Part shown: piece after piece, positions 34,563 through 41,996 of the stretch
How the letters are laid out: the number at the start of each line of letters is the position of its first letter
Position numbering within the stretch: position 1 is the first letter of the stretch
Assembly: GCF_023101345.1 (NCBI RefSeq)
Contig: NZ_CP095848.1
Location: 3,870,001-3,934,000, forward strand
Direction of reading: 5' to 3'
From: Hymenobacter sublimis
GTDB taxonomy: Bacteria; Bacteroidota; Bacteroidia; Cytophagales; Hymenobacteraceae
Length of the DNA stretch: 64,000 nucleotides
Made by a program: the position numbers and the translations under genes
Notes under the pieces: model-generated
Database searches by the model: none
Told to the model about the DNA's origin: nothing
What the model saw: the letters and a program-made list of their open reading frames with translations, nothing else

Positions 34563-35714
34563 ATGACACAGGTAGTTGAGGAGAAGGTTACGCCCCGGCA
34601 GGCGCGGTGGGCCATTGCGCTGTTTTTCTTTGTTTCGGGCTTCGGGTACTCTACCTGGGCCTCCCGAATTCCGGTGATTCAGCAGCAGCTGCACCTGAGT
34701 GAGGCTCAATTGGGCGGGGTGCTGTTTGCCTTGCCGGCCGGCCTGATGCTCACCTTGCCCGTTACGGCGGGGCTGCTCCAGCGCTTCAGCAGCCGGCAGA
34801 TAATGCTAGTCGGGGCCATTCTCTACAACGTGGCCCTGGCCCTGCTGGGACTAGTGGAGCACACCTGGCAGCTGGTGGGCCTGTTGTTTTGCTTCGGCTC
34901 CTCGCGCAACCTGCTCAACCTGTCCATGAATGCCCAGTCGGTGGGCGTGCAGGCCCGCTACGACACATCCATCATTGCTACCTTCCACGGGGTGTGGAGC
35001 GTGGCCGGTTTCGCCGCCGCAGCCTTGGGCACCTTGCTCATTGGTCAGCGCGTGCCCACCTCCTTGCACTTTGCCACGGTGGCCGTGGTGCTGACCGGCG
35101 TGGCCCTGTTCACGTACCGCCACAGCCTGGTGCTGCCGCCAACCCCGGAAGCCCGCCGCGCTGGCTTCTCCTGGCCCGATAAAACCCTGCTGAAATTCGG
35201 CCTCATTGCTTTTGCCTCTATGGCCTGCGAGGGCACCATGTACGATTGGAGCGGCATCTACTTTCAGAAAGCGGTGTTGGTGCCCAAGGAAGCAGCAGCC
35301 CTGGGCTTTACCATCTACATGGTAGCCATGACGGCCGGGCGCTTCAGCGGCGACCCACTGGCCAACCGGTTTGGGGTGAAGTCTATTCTGCACTACAGCG
35401 GCCTGCTCATGCTGGGCGGGTTGCTACTGGCCGCCCTGCTGCCGATGCCCCTAACCGCCGGGCTGGGATTTGCGCTGGTGGGGCTGGGCGTGTCGTGCGT
35501 TATTCCGATGGTGTTTGGCATAGCCGGGCGTACGGCCGCCCTCAGCTCCGGCTCAGCCATTGCGGCGGTGTCCACGGTAGGGTATGTGGGGTTTCTGCTG
35601 GTGCCGCCGGTGGTAGGCTTTATTGCCGAAGTGGCCGGGCTGCGGTGGTCGTTCGGACTGATGGCGGTGCTGGGCGCAGTAGTGGTGCTGCTGGTGCGCC
35701 GCCTGCCAGCTTGA
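34563..35714 (+). CDS. MFS transporter (YbjJ/fucose-permease-like)
   Basis: 383 residues in about 12 hydrophobic spans. The start (WAIALFFFVSGFGYSTWASRIPVIQQQL, then LGGVLFALPAGLML) matches the YbjJ/FucP-like branch of the major facilitator superfamily, which handles sugars and related compounds. The second half opens with DKTLLKFGLIAFASMACEGTMYDWSGIYF. The substrate cannot be told. It is a single-gene unit with a good -7 box (34528-34535); a palindromic element follows. Confidence 0.88.
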   Translation: MTQVVEEKVTPRQARWAIALFFFVSGFGYSTWASRIPVIQQQLHLSEAQLGGVLFALPAGLMLTLPVTAGLLQRFSSRQIMLVGAILYNVALALLGLVEHTWQLVGLLFCFGSSRNLLNLSMNAQSVGVQARYDTSIIATFHGVWSVAGFAAAALGTLLIGQRVPTSLHFATVAVVLTGVALFTYRHSLVLPPTPEARRAGFSWPDKTLLKFGLIAFASMACEGTMYDWSGIYFQKAVLVPKEAAALGFTIYMVAMTAGRFSGDPLANRFGVKSILHYSGLLMLGGLLLAALLPMPLTAGLGFALVGLGVSCVIPMVFGIAGRTAALSSGSAIAAVSTVGYVGFLLVPPVVGFIAEVAGLRWSFGLMAVLGAVVVLLVRRLPA

Positions 35715-35731
35715 GGCCGAGTAGCTCCTGT

Positions 35732-35809
35732 TGTCACTTCGACAATGGCAGGAAATCTGGGACCACCACAACTGACTAACCGGGAATCCTCCTTTTGGTC
35801 GGAATGACA
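35732..35809. repeat. 78-bp imperfect palindrome
   Basis: TGTCACTTCGAC at the left pairs imperfectly with GGTCGGAATGACA at the right, and the inner GGAAATCTGG/CCGGGAATCC also pair. This is a dispersed intergenic repeat, distinct in sequence from the 16155/31197 family, between the transporter and the next gene. Confidence 0.55.
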
Positions 35810-35923
35810 TTGGAATGACAACGGAAGTCACTTGTAGCAGGCTCAATCTCACGGGCTTTCTGCGTACCTTAGAGGTTCGGCGGCCGTGCCCAGGTGGGAA
35901 AAGCGGGCAGCTGAGGTCTGGTG

Positions 35924-36769
35924 ATGAAGTATTTGCTTGCCTTCGTACTAGGATGGCTTCCGCTACTGGTGGGGGCTGCCCCGCTGCTGGAACCCCTACA
36001 AATTGCCCGGCAGTTTGTAGCGCCCACCGGCTGGCCCGACATGAAAAGCTACCTCAGTGGCGAGGCTGCCGGTCAGGCCCGCCGCCAAAGCCTGGGCCAG
36101 CAGATTCCGGCTACCCTGCAGCGCCGTTGTGAACTGCTGCAGCAGGGCCCCGCTACCGCCGTGGTAGCAGTGGAACTGCGCGACTCCGTGAGTCGCAACG
36201 ACATCTACCTGCACTTCCGCCGCGACTCCACCACTGCCGCTACCCCCTGGAAGCTGGCCGCCGTGCGTAGCCTGTCTATGACCCAACTCGGCCCGCCCAT
36301 GCTTCAGCTGCTCTCTGATATGGGGCCCGCGGAAGTTGCGCAATACAACCAGAAGCACCCCGAGGCCAGCCACGAGTTTATGCTAGGTAACATTCGCTTG
36401 TGGGTAGGCTCCGACGCGACAATCAGCCAGCACTTCACCCGCAACCGGCCCGCTTTTCAGCGCGCCCTCCGCCTAATCCAGAGCCGCCGCTACTTCGCCG
36501 CGCCGGCCGATACTACCGGGGCCAGGGAGCAGGCTGCCAACGCCGACGCTGCCGTGCTAGCCCTGCTGCGGCCCCTGTATATCAGCCGGGTAACTCAGCG
36601 CACCTTGGGCTGCACCAACTGCCTGGAGTTCATTATCGGGGGCGTGAAAAGCAACACCGTGGGCCTGCTTTACCAGCCCGAGGCCAAGCACGTTCCCGCC
36701 ATGAGCCCGGACCGAATTATCGTCATGAAGCCCCTGGGCAACGGCTGGTACCTGTACAAAACTACCTAG
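35924..36769 (+). CDS. secreted hypothetical protein
   Basis: 281 residues from the ATG at 35924 (the GTG one codon earlier is also open). The signal peptide is MKYLLAFVLGWLPLLVGAAP. The mature protein carries strand segments (VVAVELRDSVSRNDIYLHFRR, WKLAAVRSLSMTQLGP), a helical middle, and GCTNCLEFIIGGVKSNTVGLLYQ with a Cys-x2-Cys, then a C-terminal IIVMKPLGNGWYLYKTT. The family is not recognised. The pseudouridine synthase gene follows 63 bp later. Envelope localisation is the only supported property. Confidence 0.65.
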   Translation: MKYLLAFVLGWLPLLVGAAPLLEPLQIARQFVAPTGWPDMKSYLSGEAAGQARRQSLGQQIPATLQRRCELLQQGPATAVVAVELRDSVSRNDIYLHFRRDSTTAATPWKLAAVRSLSMTQLGPPMLQLLSDMGPAEVAQYNQKHPEASHEFMLGNIRLWVGSDATISQHFTRNRPAFQRALRLIQSRRYFAAPADTTGAREQAANADAAVLALLRPLYISRVTQRTLGCTNCLEFIIGGVKSNTVGLLYQPEAKHVPAMSPDRIIVMKPLGNGWYLYKTT

Positions 36770-36832
36770 GGCTGCCCACTGGTTGTACCTTCGCCCCTGG
36801 CTCCCCTAGCTCCGGCCGGCTTTTTCGCGCGT

Positions 36833-37438
36833 ATGACTCCCGTTACCCACCGTCACTTTCTGCTCTACAAACCCTACGGCTACCTCAGCCAGTTTACCAG
36901 CGAGTTTCCGCGGGAAATGCGCAAGAAGTTTCTCGGGGCCCTGCACGACTTTCCGGCCGGCACCATGGCCATTGGCCGCCTCGACGAGCCCAGTGAGGGC
37001 CTACTCCTACTCACCACCGATGGCCGGGTAAGTGAGCGAATCCGCCGCAAAGACGTGGAAAAGGAGTACTACGCCCAGGTGGATGGCCTGATTACCGACG
37101 AGGCCGTGGCCCAGCTTGAAGCCGGCATTGGCATTGCCCACCGCAGCCTGGTGTATCACACCCTGCCAGCCCGCGTGCGGCGCCTGGAAACCGCCCCTGA
37201 GCTACCGCCCCGCGGCCGCAACATCCGCTCCGACCGCCACGGCCCCACCAGTTGGGTGTCCATCATAGTTACGGAAGGCAAATTTCGGCAGGTGCGCAAA
37301 ATGACGGCCGCCGCCGGTTTCCCTACCCTGCGCTTGGTGCGCGTACGAGTTGGCAACCTCTGGCTAGAGGGCTTAGCTCCCGGCGAAGTGCGGGAAGTAG
37401 CCGACCTAGGCTTCCCAACCGAGGATCAGCCCGGTTAG
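36833..37438 (+). CDS. RsuA/RluE-family pseudouridine synthase
   Basis: 201 residues. It lacks the N-terminal S4 domain of RsuA/RluB and begins at the synthase core (HFLLYKPYGYLSQF). The catalytic Asp is in the signature GRLDEPSEGLLLLTTDG. EGKFRQVRKM is the conserved KRQIRRM-like C-terminal helix segment. Size and the lack of S4 fit RluE, which modifies 23S rRNA in E. coli. The upstream TACCTTCG (about 36786) is a near-match to the -7 box. The exact rRNA position modified is inferred. Confidence 0.9.
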   Translation: MTPVTHRHFLLYKPYGYLSQFTSEFPREMRKKFLGALHDFPAGTMAIGRLDEPSEGLLLLTTDGRVSERIRRKDVEKEYYAQVDGLITDEAVAQLEAGIGIAHRSLVYHTLPARVRRLETAPELPPRGRNIRSDRHGPTSWVSIIVTEGKFRQVRKMTAAAGFPTLRLVRVRVGNLWLEGLAPGEVREVADLGFPTEDQPG

Positions 37439-37616
37439 AGGGCAGCAACTACCTGCAATGGCTGGTTTACCCTTTGCCAGGCCTGGACTTAGCTAAGCGG
37501 GTAGCTACTTCACGGCCAAGCGCTTCGGGCGTTGCGGCGCCAGCTTGGCTGCCTTTCAATTCCGAAGTTTTCCCAGACTGAGGCAGCCGCAGGAAAGAAA
37601 TGCTTCTGGGATAAAG

Positions 37617-37624
37617 TATATTTG
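37617..37624 (+). promoter_or_regulatory. Bacteroidota -7 box (TAnnTTTG)
   Basis: TATATTTG is a full match to the -7 consensus, about 340 nt upstream of the cold-shock ATG at 37967. It would give a long 5' leader or drive a separate small RNA. Confidence 0.55.
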
Positions 37625-37966
37625 TGAGAACAGGCTCCGGTCTGCCTCCCGCCACCTGCCCAGGCGGGCTGAACTCCCCTATTACTAATGCCGCTTAGCG
37701 GCTGGCAAGGGGCTCTCCTCGGTCTGCTCCCACAACTTGGGGCAGCGGCAAGGTCCCGGCTTTTATCAGCCGTAGCCCTTGCTTAGCCATCTTCTTGTTG
37801 CCCACGTATTTTGGGTAATAATGAAATTTATTAGTCGCGGCGCTAGTTACTATATGCTAGCCCACACCACGTGCCTGGCCGGGCTCTTTCGGGCCAGTTA
37901 CCCGCCAGGAGTTCCGAGTGCGCTTACGCTTTCATCACCGATACCTCACACAAAACGACATACGCC
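37625..37966 (+). ncRNA. long structured leader or small RNA before a cold-shock gene
   Basis: This 340-nt stretch has no coding pattern. It contains several short hairpins, such as CCCGCC/GGCGGG around 37656-37676, GCCGC-TTA-GCGGC around 37691-37703 and CGGCT/AGCCG around 37757-37772. No T-run terminator separates it from the gene. A cold-shock 5' leader is the simplest reading. A 6S-like or other small RNA cannot be excluded; no known RNA consensus was identified. Confidence 0.4.
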
Positions 37967-38425
37967 ATGGGCAGATCACAAGCCACTTTTGGGAAAAAGG
38001 AAAACGAGAAAAAACGACTGAAAAAGCGCAACGACAAAGCGGAGCGCAAGGAAGAGCGCCAGGCTAATGCCAAGAACGGCAGCAACCTGGACGAGATGCT
38101 GGCCTACGTAGATGAGGATGGCAACATCACCTCTACCCCCCCGGATCCAACCAAGAAGAAAAAAGAAATTAAGGTGGAGGACATCACCTTGGGTGCGCGC
38201 AAGCAGGAGGAAGAGGATCCGGCCGACGCTATCCGTCAGGGCACGGTGTCATTCTTCAACGACTCCAAGGGCTACGGCTTCATTAAGGATCAGAAAACCC
38301 AGGAAAGCATTTTTGTGCACGCCAACGGGCTGATCAACCAGATCAAGGAGAACGACAAGGTATCCTTTGAGGTGGAAATGGGCCAGAAGGGTCCGAACGC
38401 CGTACGCGTGCGTCTGGCCGGATAA
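37967..38425 (+). CDS. cold-shock domain protein with charged N-terminal extension
   Basis: 152 residues from the ATG at 37967; the longer frame adds 32 non-conserved residues. The first 80 residues are highly charged and Lys/Glu rich. The C-terminal 65 residues are a CspA-type cold-shock domain with RNP1 GYGFIKD and RNP2 SIFVHANGL, ending GPNAVRVRL. Cold-shock proteins bind single-stranded RNA and DNA and act as RNA chaperones. The extension roughly doubles the usual 65-70 residues, a form common in Bacteroidota. A 340-nt leader precedes it. Confidence 0.9.
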   Translation: MGRSQATFGKKENEKKRLKKRNDKAERKEERQANAKNGSNLDEMLAYVDEDGNITSTPPDPTKKKKEIKVEDITLGARKQEEEDPADAIRQGTVSFFNDSKGYGFIKDQKTQESIFVHANGLINQIKENDKVSFEVEMGQKGPNAVRVRLAG

Positions 38426-38559
38426 TCGCCACGGCATGCAGATACTGGTACGTAATCTGCCCGCCTTCCGCGGCGGCTATGGGGCTGAGTAGGTCCTCTC
38501 AGTAGGTCTTACCTCGCGCTGTAGCCGGCCCCGTTGGGTGCGGGCAACCTGGTACGCAA

Positions 38560-38611
38560 AACGCCCCGCGGCACCAGTTCCTTCTATAGGGAACTGGTGC
38601 CGCGGGGCGTT
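38560..38611. terminator. strong bidirectional terminator-like hairpin
   Basis: A perfect 22-bp stem (38560-38581 with 38590-38611) and an 8-nt loop, between the cold-shock gene and the convergent gene ending at 38676. No long T run follows. Confidence 0.75.
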
Positions 38612-38675
38612 CCTATTTGGCTTTTTCGCTGCGTAAACCGCACCTAAGCCGCGCTAACGTTCCGGCATATTTTCC

Positions 38676-39806
38676 TTAAAGCAGGAGCACGTCGATGCGG
38701 TGGGCGTGTACCATTTGCTGCGTTTCCGACCAGGCGAACAAAGTGAAGAAGCCGTCCTGGGAAGCCACCAGGGCCAACGAGTCGCGCTGGTCGTGCACGA
38801 ACTGAGCGGCGGCTAGGTGGCGGGTGCCGCCGTTCTGGGCCGGGTGCAAGTAACGGGCCGGGCTATCGACAACAGGTTCCGTGAGCACCATCTTGTCGAC
38901 GGGCACGCTGGACTCGGCCCGGGATACTTTGGCCCCGAAGGCCAGCAGGTGGTAGTCGCGGGTGATGATAGTGGCTCCGTCTACGGCCGTAAAGCCACCT
39001 ACCACGTGGATGGCTCGCTGAATTTCTTCGCGCCACTGCCACTTCGCTTGTTCGCGCTGCCGCCCCTCAGCAATACCCACGTAGGCGGGCAGCACGGGGT
39101 AGGTCATGGGCTGCACAATGGACTCCTGCCACTGGGTTGAGTTGGGCGGCACCACCAGCACCAGTCCGCCCCGGCCGTGGGCCCGCATGGCGGCGGCCAA
39201 CTCTACTAGCACGTTGTCGGTGGCACCGGTGGCGGAGGGCAGGCCCTCCCCGGGCAGAAACATGCGCAGGGCCGGGCAGTCATCTACGGCCACGTTTTCG
39301 GCATCCACCAGTTGCAGCTGGTCGCCGCGCAGAATGGCCACGTTCACGAACTTACCGAACCCATCGGCACGGCGGTGCTTTATTACTAGCAAGCCTGGCT
39401 CTACCACTTCCAGCACAAAGCACAAGGGCGGAATTTCGGTGGCGGTACCCCACACGTACAGGCCCTCGTCGTCATACCACACGCCCAAATGAATGCCCGG
39501 CTGCTCCACGGCCGGGGCCAGCTTGAGCAGGTTGTAGGGCGTGAGCCGGCGCTTGCCAAACTCTACTGGCTGGCCGGCCTGTTTGGGCTCCACCAAAGCC
39601 AGGGAAATGCGGGGCGGGTGGCCTTCTTCCCGCTGTAAGCTGGCCCAGAAGGCTGCATCAATGATAACCTCCACCCACTGCGCAGGCGGGGGCGCCGATA
39701 ACTGGGCAATATCCCAGGTAGTAGCGGCCGCCCGGTGGCGGGCAAAGTGAGTTTCAACCATGGGGGCTACCATGCGGGCCGCCAGGTAGGTAGGTTCAGA
39801 AAGCAT
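38676..39806 (-). CDS. DisA/diadenylate-cyclase-like (DACNV) domain protein
   Basis: 376 residues from the ATG at 39806. The C-terminal part carries the two DAC landmarks: DGATIITRDYHLLAFGAKV (DGA motif, near residue 275) and GTRHLAAAQFVHDQ (near residue 325). In diadenylate cyclases these bind ATP and catalyse c-di-AMP formation; the canonical second motif is RHRxA, whereas here it is RHLAA. The N-terminal 250 residues hold a GVWYDDEGLYVWG and other strand segments of a putative sensor. This fits the DACNV-type sensor proteins predicted from comparative genomics. No membrane span is seen. Whether it makes or senses a nucleotide is unknown. Confidence 0.78.
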   Translation of the reverse strand: MLSEPTYLAARMVAPMVETHFARHRAAATTWDIAQLSAPPPAQWVEVIIDAAFWASLQREEGHPPRISLALVEPKQAGQPVEFGKRRLTPYNLLKLAPAVEQPGIHLGVWYDDEGLYVWGTATEIPPLCFVLEVVEPGLLVIKHRRADGFGKFVNVAILRGDQLQLVDAENVAVDDCPALRMFLPGEGLPSATGATDNVLVELAAAMRAHGRGGLVLVVPPNSTQWQESIVQPMTYPVLPAYVGIAEGRQREQAKWQWREEIQRAIHVVGGFTAVDGATIITRDYHLLAFGAKVSRAESSVPVDKMVLTEPVVDSPARYLHPAQNGGTRHLAAAQFVHDQRDSLALVASQDGFFTLFAWSETQQMVHAHRIDVLLL

Positions 39807-39855
39807 GAAAGGCAAGTACGGAGCTTTTGGGGTAGGATGCTAGCGGGTATCGGCC

Positions 39856-40170
39856 GTGTTGCCACACCTGGGAGGGCCAGTAGACGGGTCGGAACGCCGG
39901 GCAGTGACAACCGACGAGGCTACCTTCCGGTTTGGCGTTGGCCCGTTACAGCACTTGCCGCCAGCCTTTATTCCGCGTGCTTCCGGCGGCCCAATGCCAG
40001 GCATATACCGGCAACTGATGTTAGAGGTCCAGCTTCTGCCGGATAAATACAACAGCGAAGTATACGCCGACCGCAGCAAGCTACCCGCGTGGTAGGCCTG
40101 GATTGAGCAGGACCTCACGGCCCTGCTGCCCTACGCGACCAAGCGGTTTACCACCAAGTTTAAGCTGTAG
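39856..40170 (+). pseudogene. possible coding relic with in-frame TAG
   Basis: The frame 39856-40095 reads through a TAG (40093-40095) into a second stretch in the same frame up to 40168-40170. The two halves read as one protein-like segment: PDKYNSEVYADRSKLPAW, stop, AWIEQDLTALLPYATKRF then TTKFKL. The continuity across the stop suggests a decayed gene. Its family is not recognised, and the first half of the frame does not look protein-like. Confidence 0.35.
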
Positions 40171-40217
40171 GCGGTACCGCTCTTTCCCTCGGGTAGTTCC
40201 TACCCCTAGGCCAGCCC

Positions 40218-40676
40218 CTATGGTTGTTCAGCAGGCGCAGAGTAGGTAACTGGGGCCGCACCGCGGGGCGGGTGCCACTTCCGCCACATGCGGCACGCCA
40301 GCACGAAGATGGCCACGGCCAGCACCAGCACCCCGGCCAGCCCCCACTTTAGCACCACGGGCCAGTGGCCGGAGGCGGGCTGCACCTGCTTGGTTTGCAG
40401 AAAGTTGACCGAAAACGTCAGCAGCCGAAACGACCAGTATTCCAGGTACAGAAAGATAATGGTGCAGAGCGCAAATAGGCCCGCTACTACCTGCTTACGT
40501 CGGTAAAGGGCGGCTACCAGAATCATAAAGAAAGCGTACATGCCCAGGCCAATTGCCACGCCGCCTACCCCTCCCGTGAGCAGGAAGGCGTACTTTTCTT
40601 CCCGCTCCCCGGCCACGGCCAGCACCGGCCAGAGCAGGCAGCTACCGGCCAGTACACCTCGCATCAGCTTCTTCAT
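40218..40676 (-). CDS. small multi-span membrane protein
   Basis: 152 residues. A signal-like start (MKKLMRGVLAGSCLLWPVLAVAGE) is followed by three hydrophobic spans (FLLTGGVGGVAIGLGMYAF then FMILVAALY, VVAGLFALCTIIFLYLEY, and WGLAGVLVLAVAIFVLAC). A Pro-rich tail (WHPPRGAAPVTYSAPAEQP) ends the protein. The family is not recognised and no motif for transport or catalysis is seen. It is monocistronic, and its 5' region faces the Lys-rich paralogue genes. Confidence 0.65.
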   Translation of the reverse strand: MKKLMRGVLAGSCLLWPVLAVAGEREEKYAFLLTGGVGGVAIGLGMYAFFMILVAALYRRKQVVAGLFALCTIIFLYLEYWSFRLLTFSVNFLQTKQVQPASGHWPVVLKWGLAGVLVLAVAIFVLACRMWRKWHPPRGAAPVTYSAPAEQP

Positions 40677-40688
40677 TCCCTAAAGATA

Positions 40689-40730
40689 GAAAAGGCCCCA
40701 AGCGGCATCCAAGCTGCTCAGGGCCTTTTC
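40689..40730 (-). terminator. intrinsic terminator
   Basis: GAAAAGGCCC/GGGCCTTTTC, 10-bp stem (40689-40698 with 40721-40730) with a 22-nt loop. It serves the minus-strand gene at 40773-41045. Confidence 0.65.
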
Positions 40731-40772
40731 TGTTACCTAGCTAAGCTCTTTATCCGCTTGTCCGCGAGTAGA

Positions 40773-41045
40773 TTAAATAGCACCTCCGTCCAGGGAAGCC
40801 AGATTTTGCTCGGCCGCATCTGCCGCGGGAGTGGGTGGGGTAGCCGGCGTACTGCTGCGGCGCTTGCCCAAATAGCCTAGGCCCACGGCTACTAAGGCCG
40901 CCCCGCCCAGTACTTTTTGAGCAGTACTCAGCCGGCCCAAACCGGAACCTTTGCCCAGCTTCTTAAGCGACTTAGCCGCGCCCCCGAACAGGGACTTTTT
41001 CTTGTCGGCCTTATTTTTCTTGTCTTTGGTTTTATTCTTTTTCAT
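40773..41045 (-). CDS. Lys-rich single-span membrane protein, paralogue A
   Basis: 90 residues from the ATG at 41045 (MKKNKTKDKKNK). A Lys-rich N-terminal 25 residues is followed by KSLKKLGKGSGLGRLS, a transmembrane helix with VLGGAALVAVGLGYLGKR, then a short Pro/Ala/Thr-rich tail. The same order appears in the next gene (41183): basic region, LSxxQKxxGxxxLxAxGLxYLxxR, then a tail. The two are therefore diverged tandem paralogues. No known family. Orientation with the basic end inside is inferred from the positive-inside rule. Confidence 0.7.
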   Translation of the reverse strand: MKKNKTKDKKNKADKKKSLFGGAAKSLKKLGKGSGLGRLSTAQKVLGGAALVAVGLGYLGKRRSSTPATPPTPAADAAEQNLASLDGGAI

Positions 41046-41182
41046 GACGCATGTTGGAAAGTGGAAGAAACTGAGTAACAAACGAAAAGGCCCAACGGCA
41101 GATGGTATTCGCAATCGGCTTCGGAAGGTTGTTGGGTAGCCATACTGGTCACATGTGCCGCGCTGAGTGGACCAGCAGAAAC

Positions 41183-41617
41183 CTACGCTACCTCATCAGC
41201 GGCCAGCGGCTTCCGACTGCCGGAGCCGTGCGACTTACCGGCTTTGGAGCTCTTGTGGCTTTTCCGGGGCGGCGCGGGCGATACGGACGAAGCCGCTGCC
41301 TCCTCGGTGGTTGCTTCTTCCGTGGCGGAAGTTTCCTGCGCTTCGGCTAGTCGGGGCCACTCGAACATCGGGGGGTGCTGGAGCTTTTCGCTGCCGCTAC
41401 CCTTACGCTGGTCCAGGTAAATGAGGCCGGCGGCCAGCAGGACTACACTACCAGCTAGTTTCTGACCCAGGCTGAGCTTAGAAATTTCGTTGGTCACCTT
41501 CCGAAACTTACGAATAGACAAAGCGGCCGCATCGAGCACGTCGTCCGCTACGGCATCCTTGCTCTTGTCCTTACCCTTTTCCTTTTTCTTGGAGTGCTTT
41601 TTCTTGTGCTTGGCCAT
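41183..41617 (-). CDS. Lys-rich single-span membrane protein, paralogue B
   Basis: 144 residues from the ATG at 41617 (MAKHKKKHSKKKEKGK). The order is Lys-rich start, an amphipathic helix (LSIRKFRKVTNEISKLSLGQK), a transmembrane helix (LAGSVVLLAAGLIYL then DQRKG), and a longer Ser/Ala/Glu then Lys/Ser-rich tail. Its core matches the protein at 40773. Both are on the minus strand with this gene first. Function is unknown. The long, low-complexity, charged tails would suit binding to nucleic acid or the envelope. Confidence 0.7.
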   Translation of the reverse strand: MAKHKKKHSKKKEKGKDKSKDAVADDVLDAAALSIRKFRKVTNEISKLSLGQKLAGSVVLLAAGLIYLDQRKGSGSEKLQHPPMFEWPRLAEAQETSATEEATTEEAAASSVSPAPPRKSHKSSKAGKSHGSGSRKPLAADEVA

Positions 41618-41996
41618 GGGGATGCGAAATAGAGTTTCCGGGGCTGGCCTCTTGCCAGCGGGCCGGTGGAAACCAGCCATTTCCCTACCCCGCTATTCGC
41701 AGAGTTTGGCCCGAAGGTTTTTGTATACGCCTCATAATCAGGGCAACAGTTCTGCTTACGAGCAGTCGGAAGTAATACCCCTACCTGTCAGCGAAGACAC
41801 CATCCACGTTTTTCAGTCTACTGGAAAATAATGCTCCTACCCTCAAAAAAGGCGGAGGCGTAGTCAACTGCCCGTACGGGCGCCCCCCTAAGTGCACTAC
41901 CCTCAGCGCAGTTCTGCTTTCCTGCTTTGCCGCTACCAGTTGGCTCTGCCCGGCAAAGCTGTATTTTGCACTTCTTTGCCCCAGCTACCCTATTTC

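Noticed and set aside
37625..37966. SRP RNA, tmRNA or RNase P RNA
   Set aside because: No GGAAGGAAGC-type SRP loop, no tRNA-like ends, and no conserved P4 sequence recognised.
37779..38021. 80-residue ORF overlapping the cold-shock start
   Set aside because: Frame lacks motifs and overlaps the well-supported cold-shock gene in another frame.
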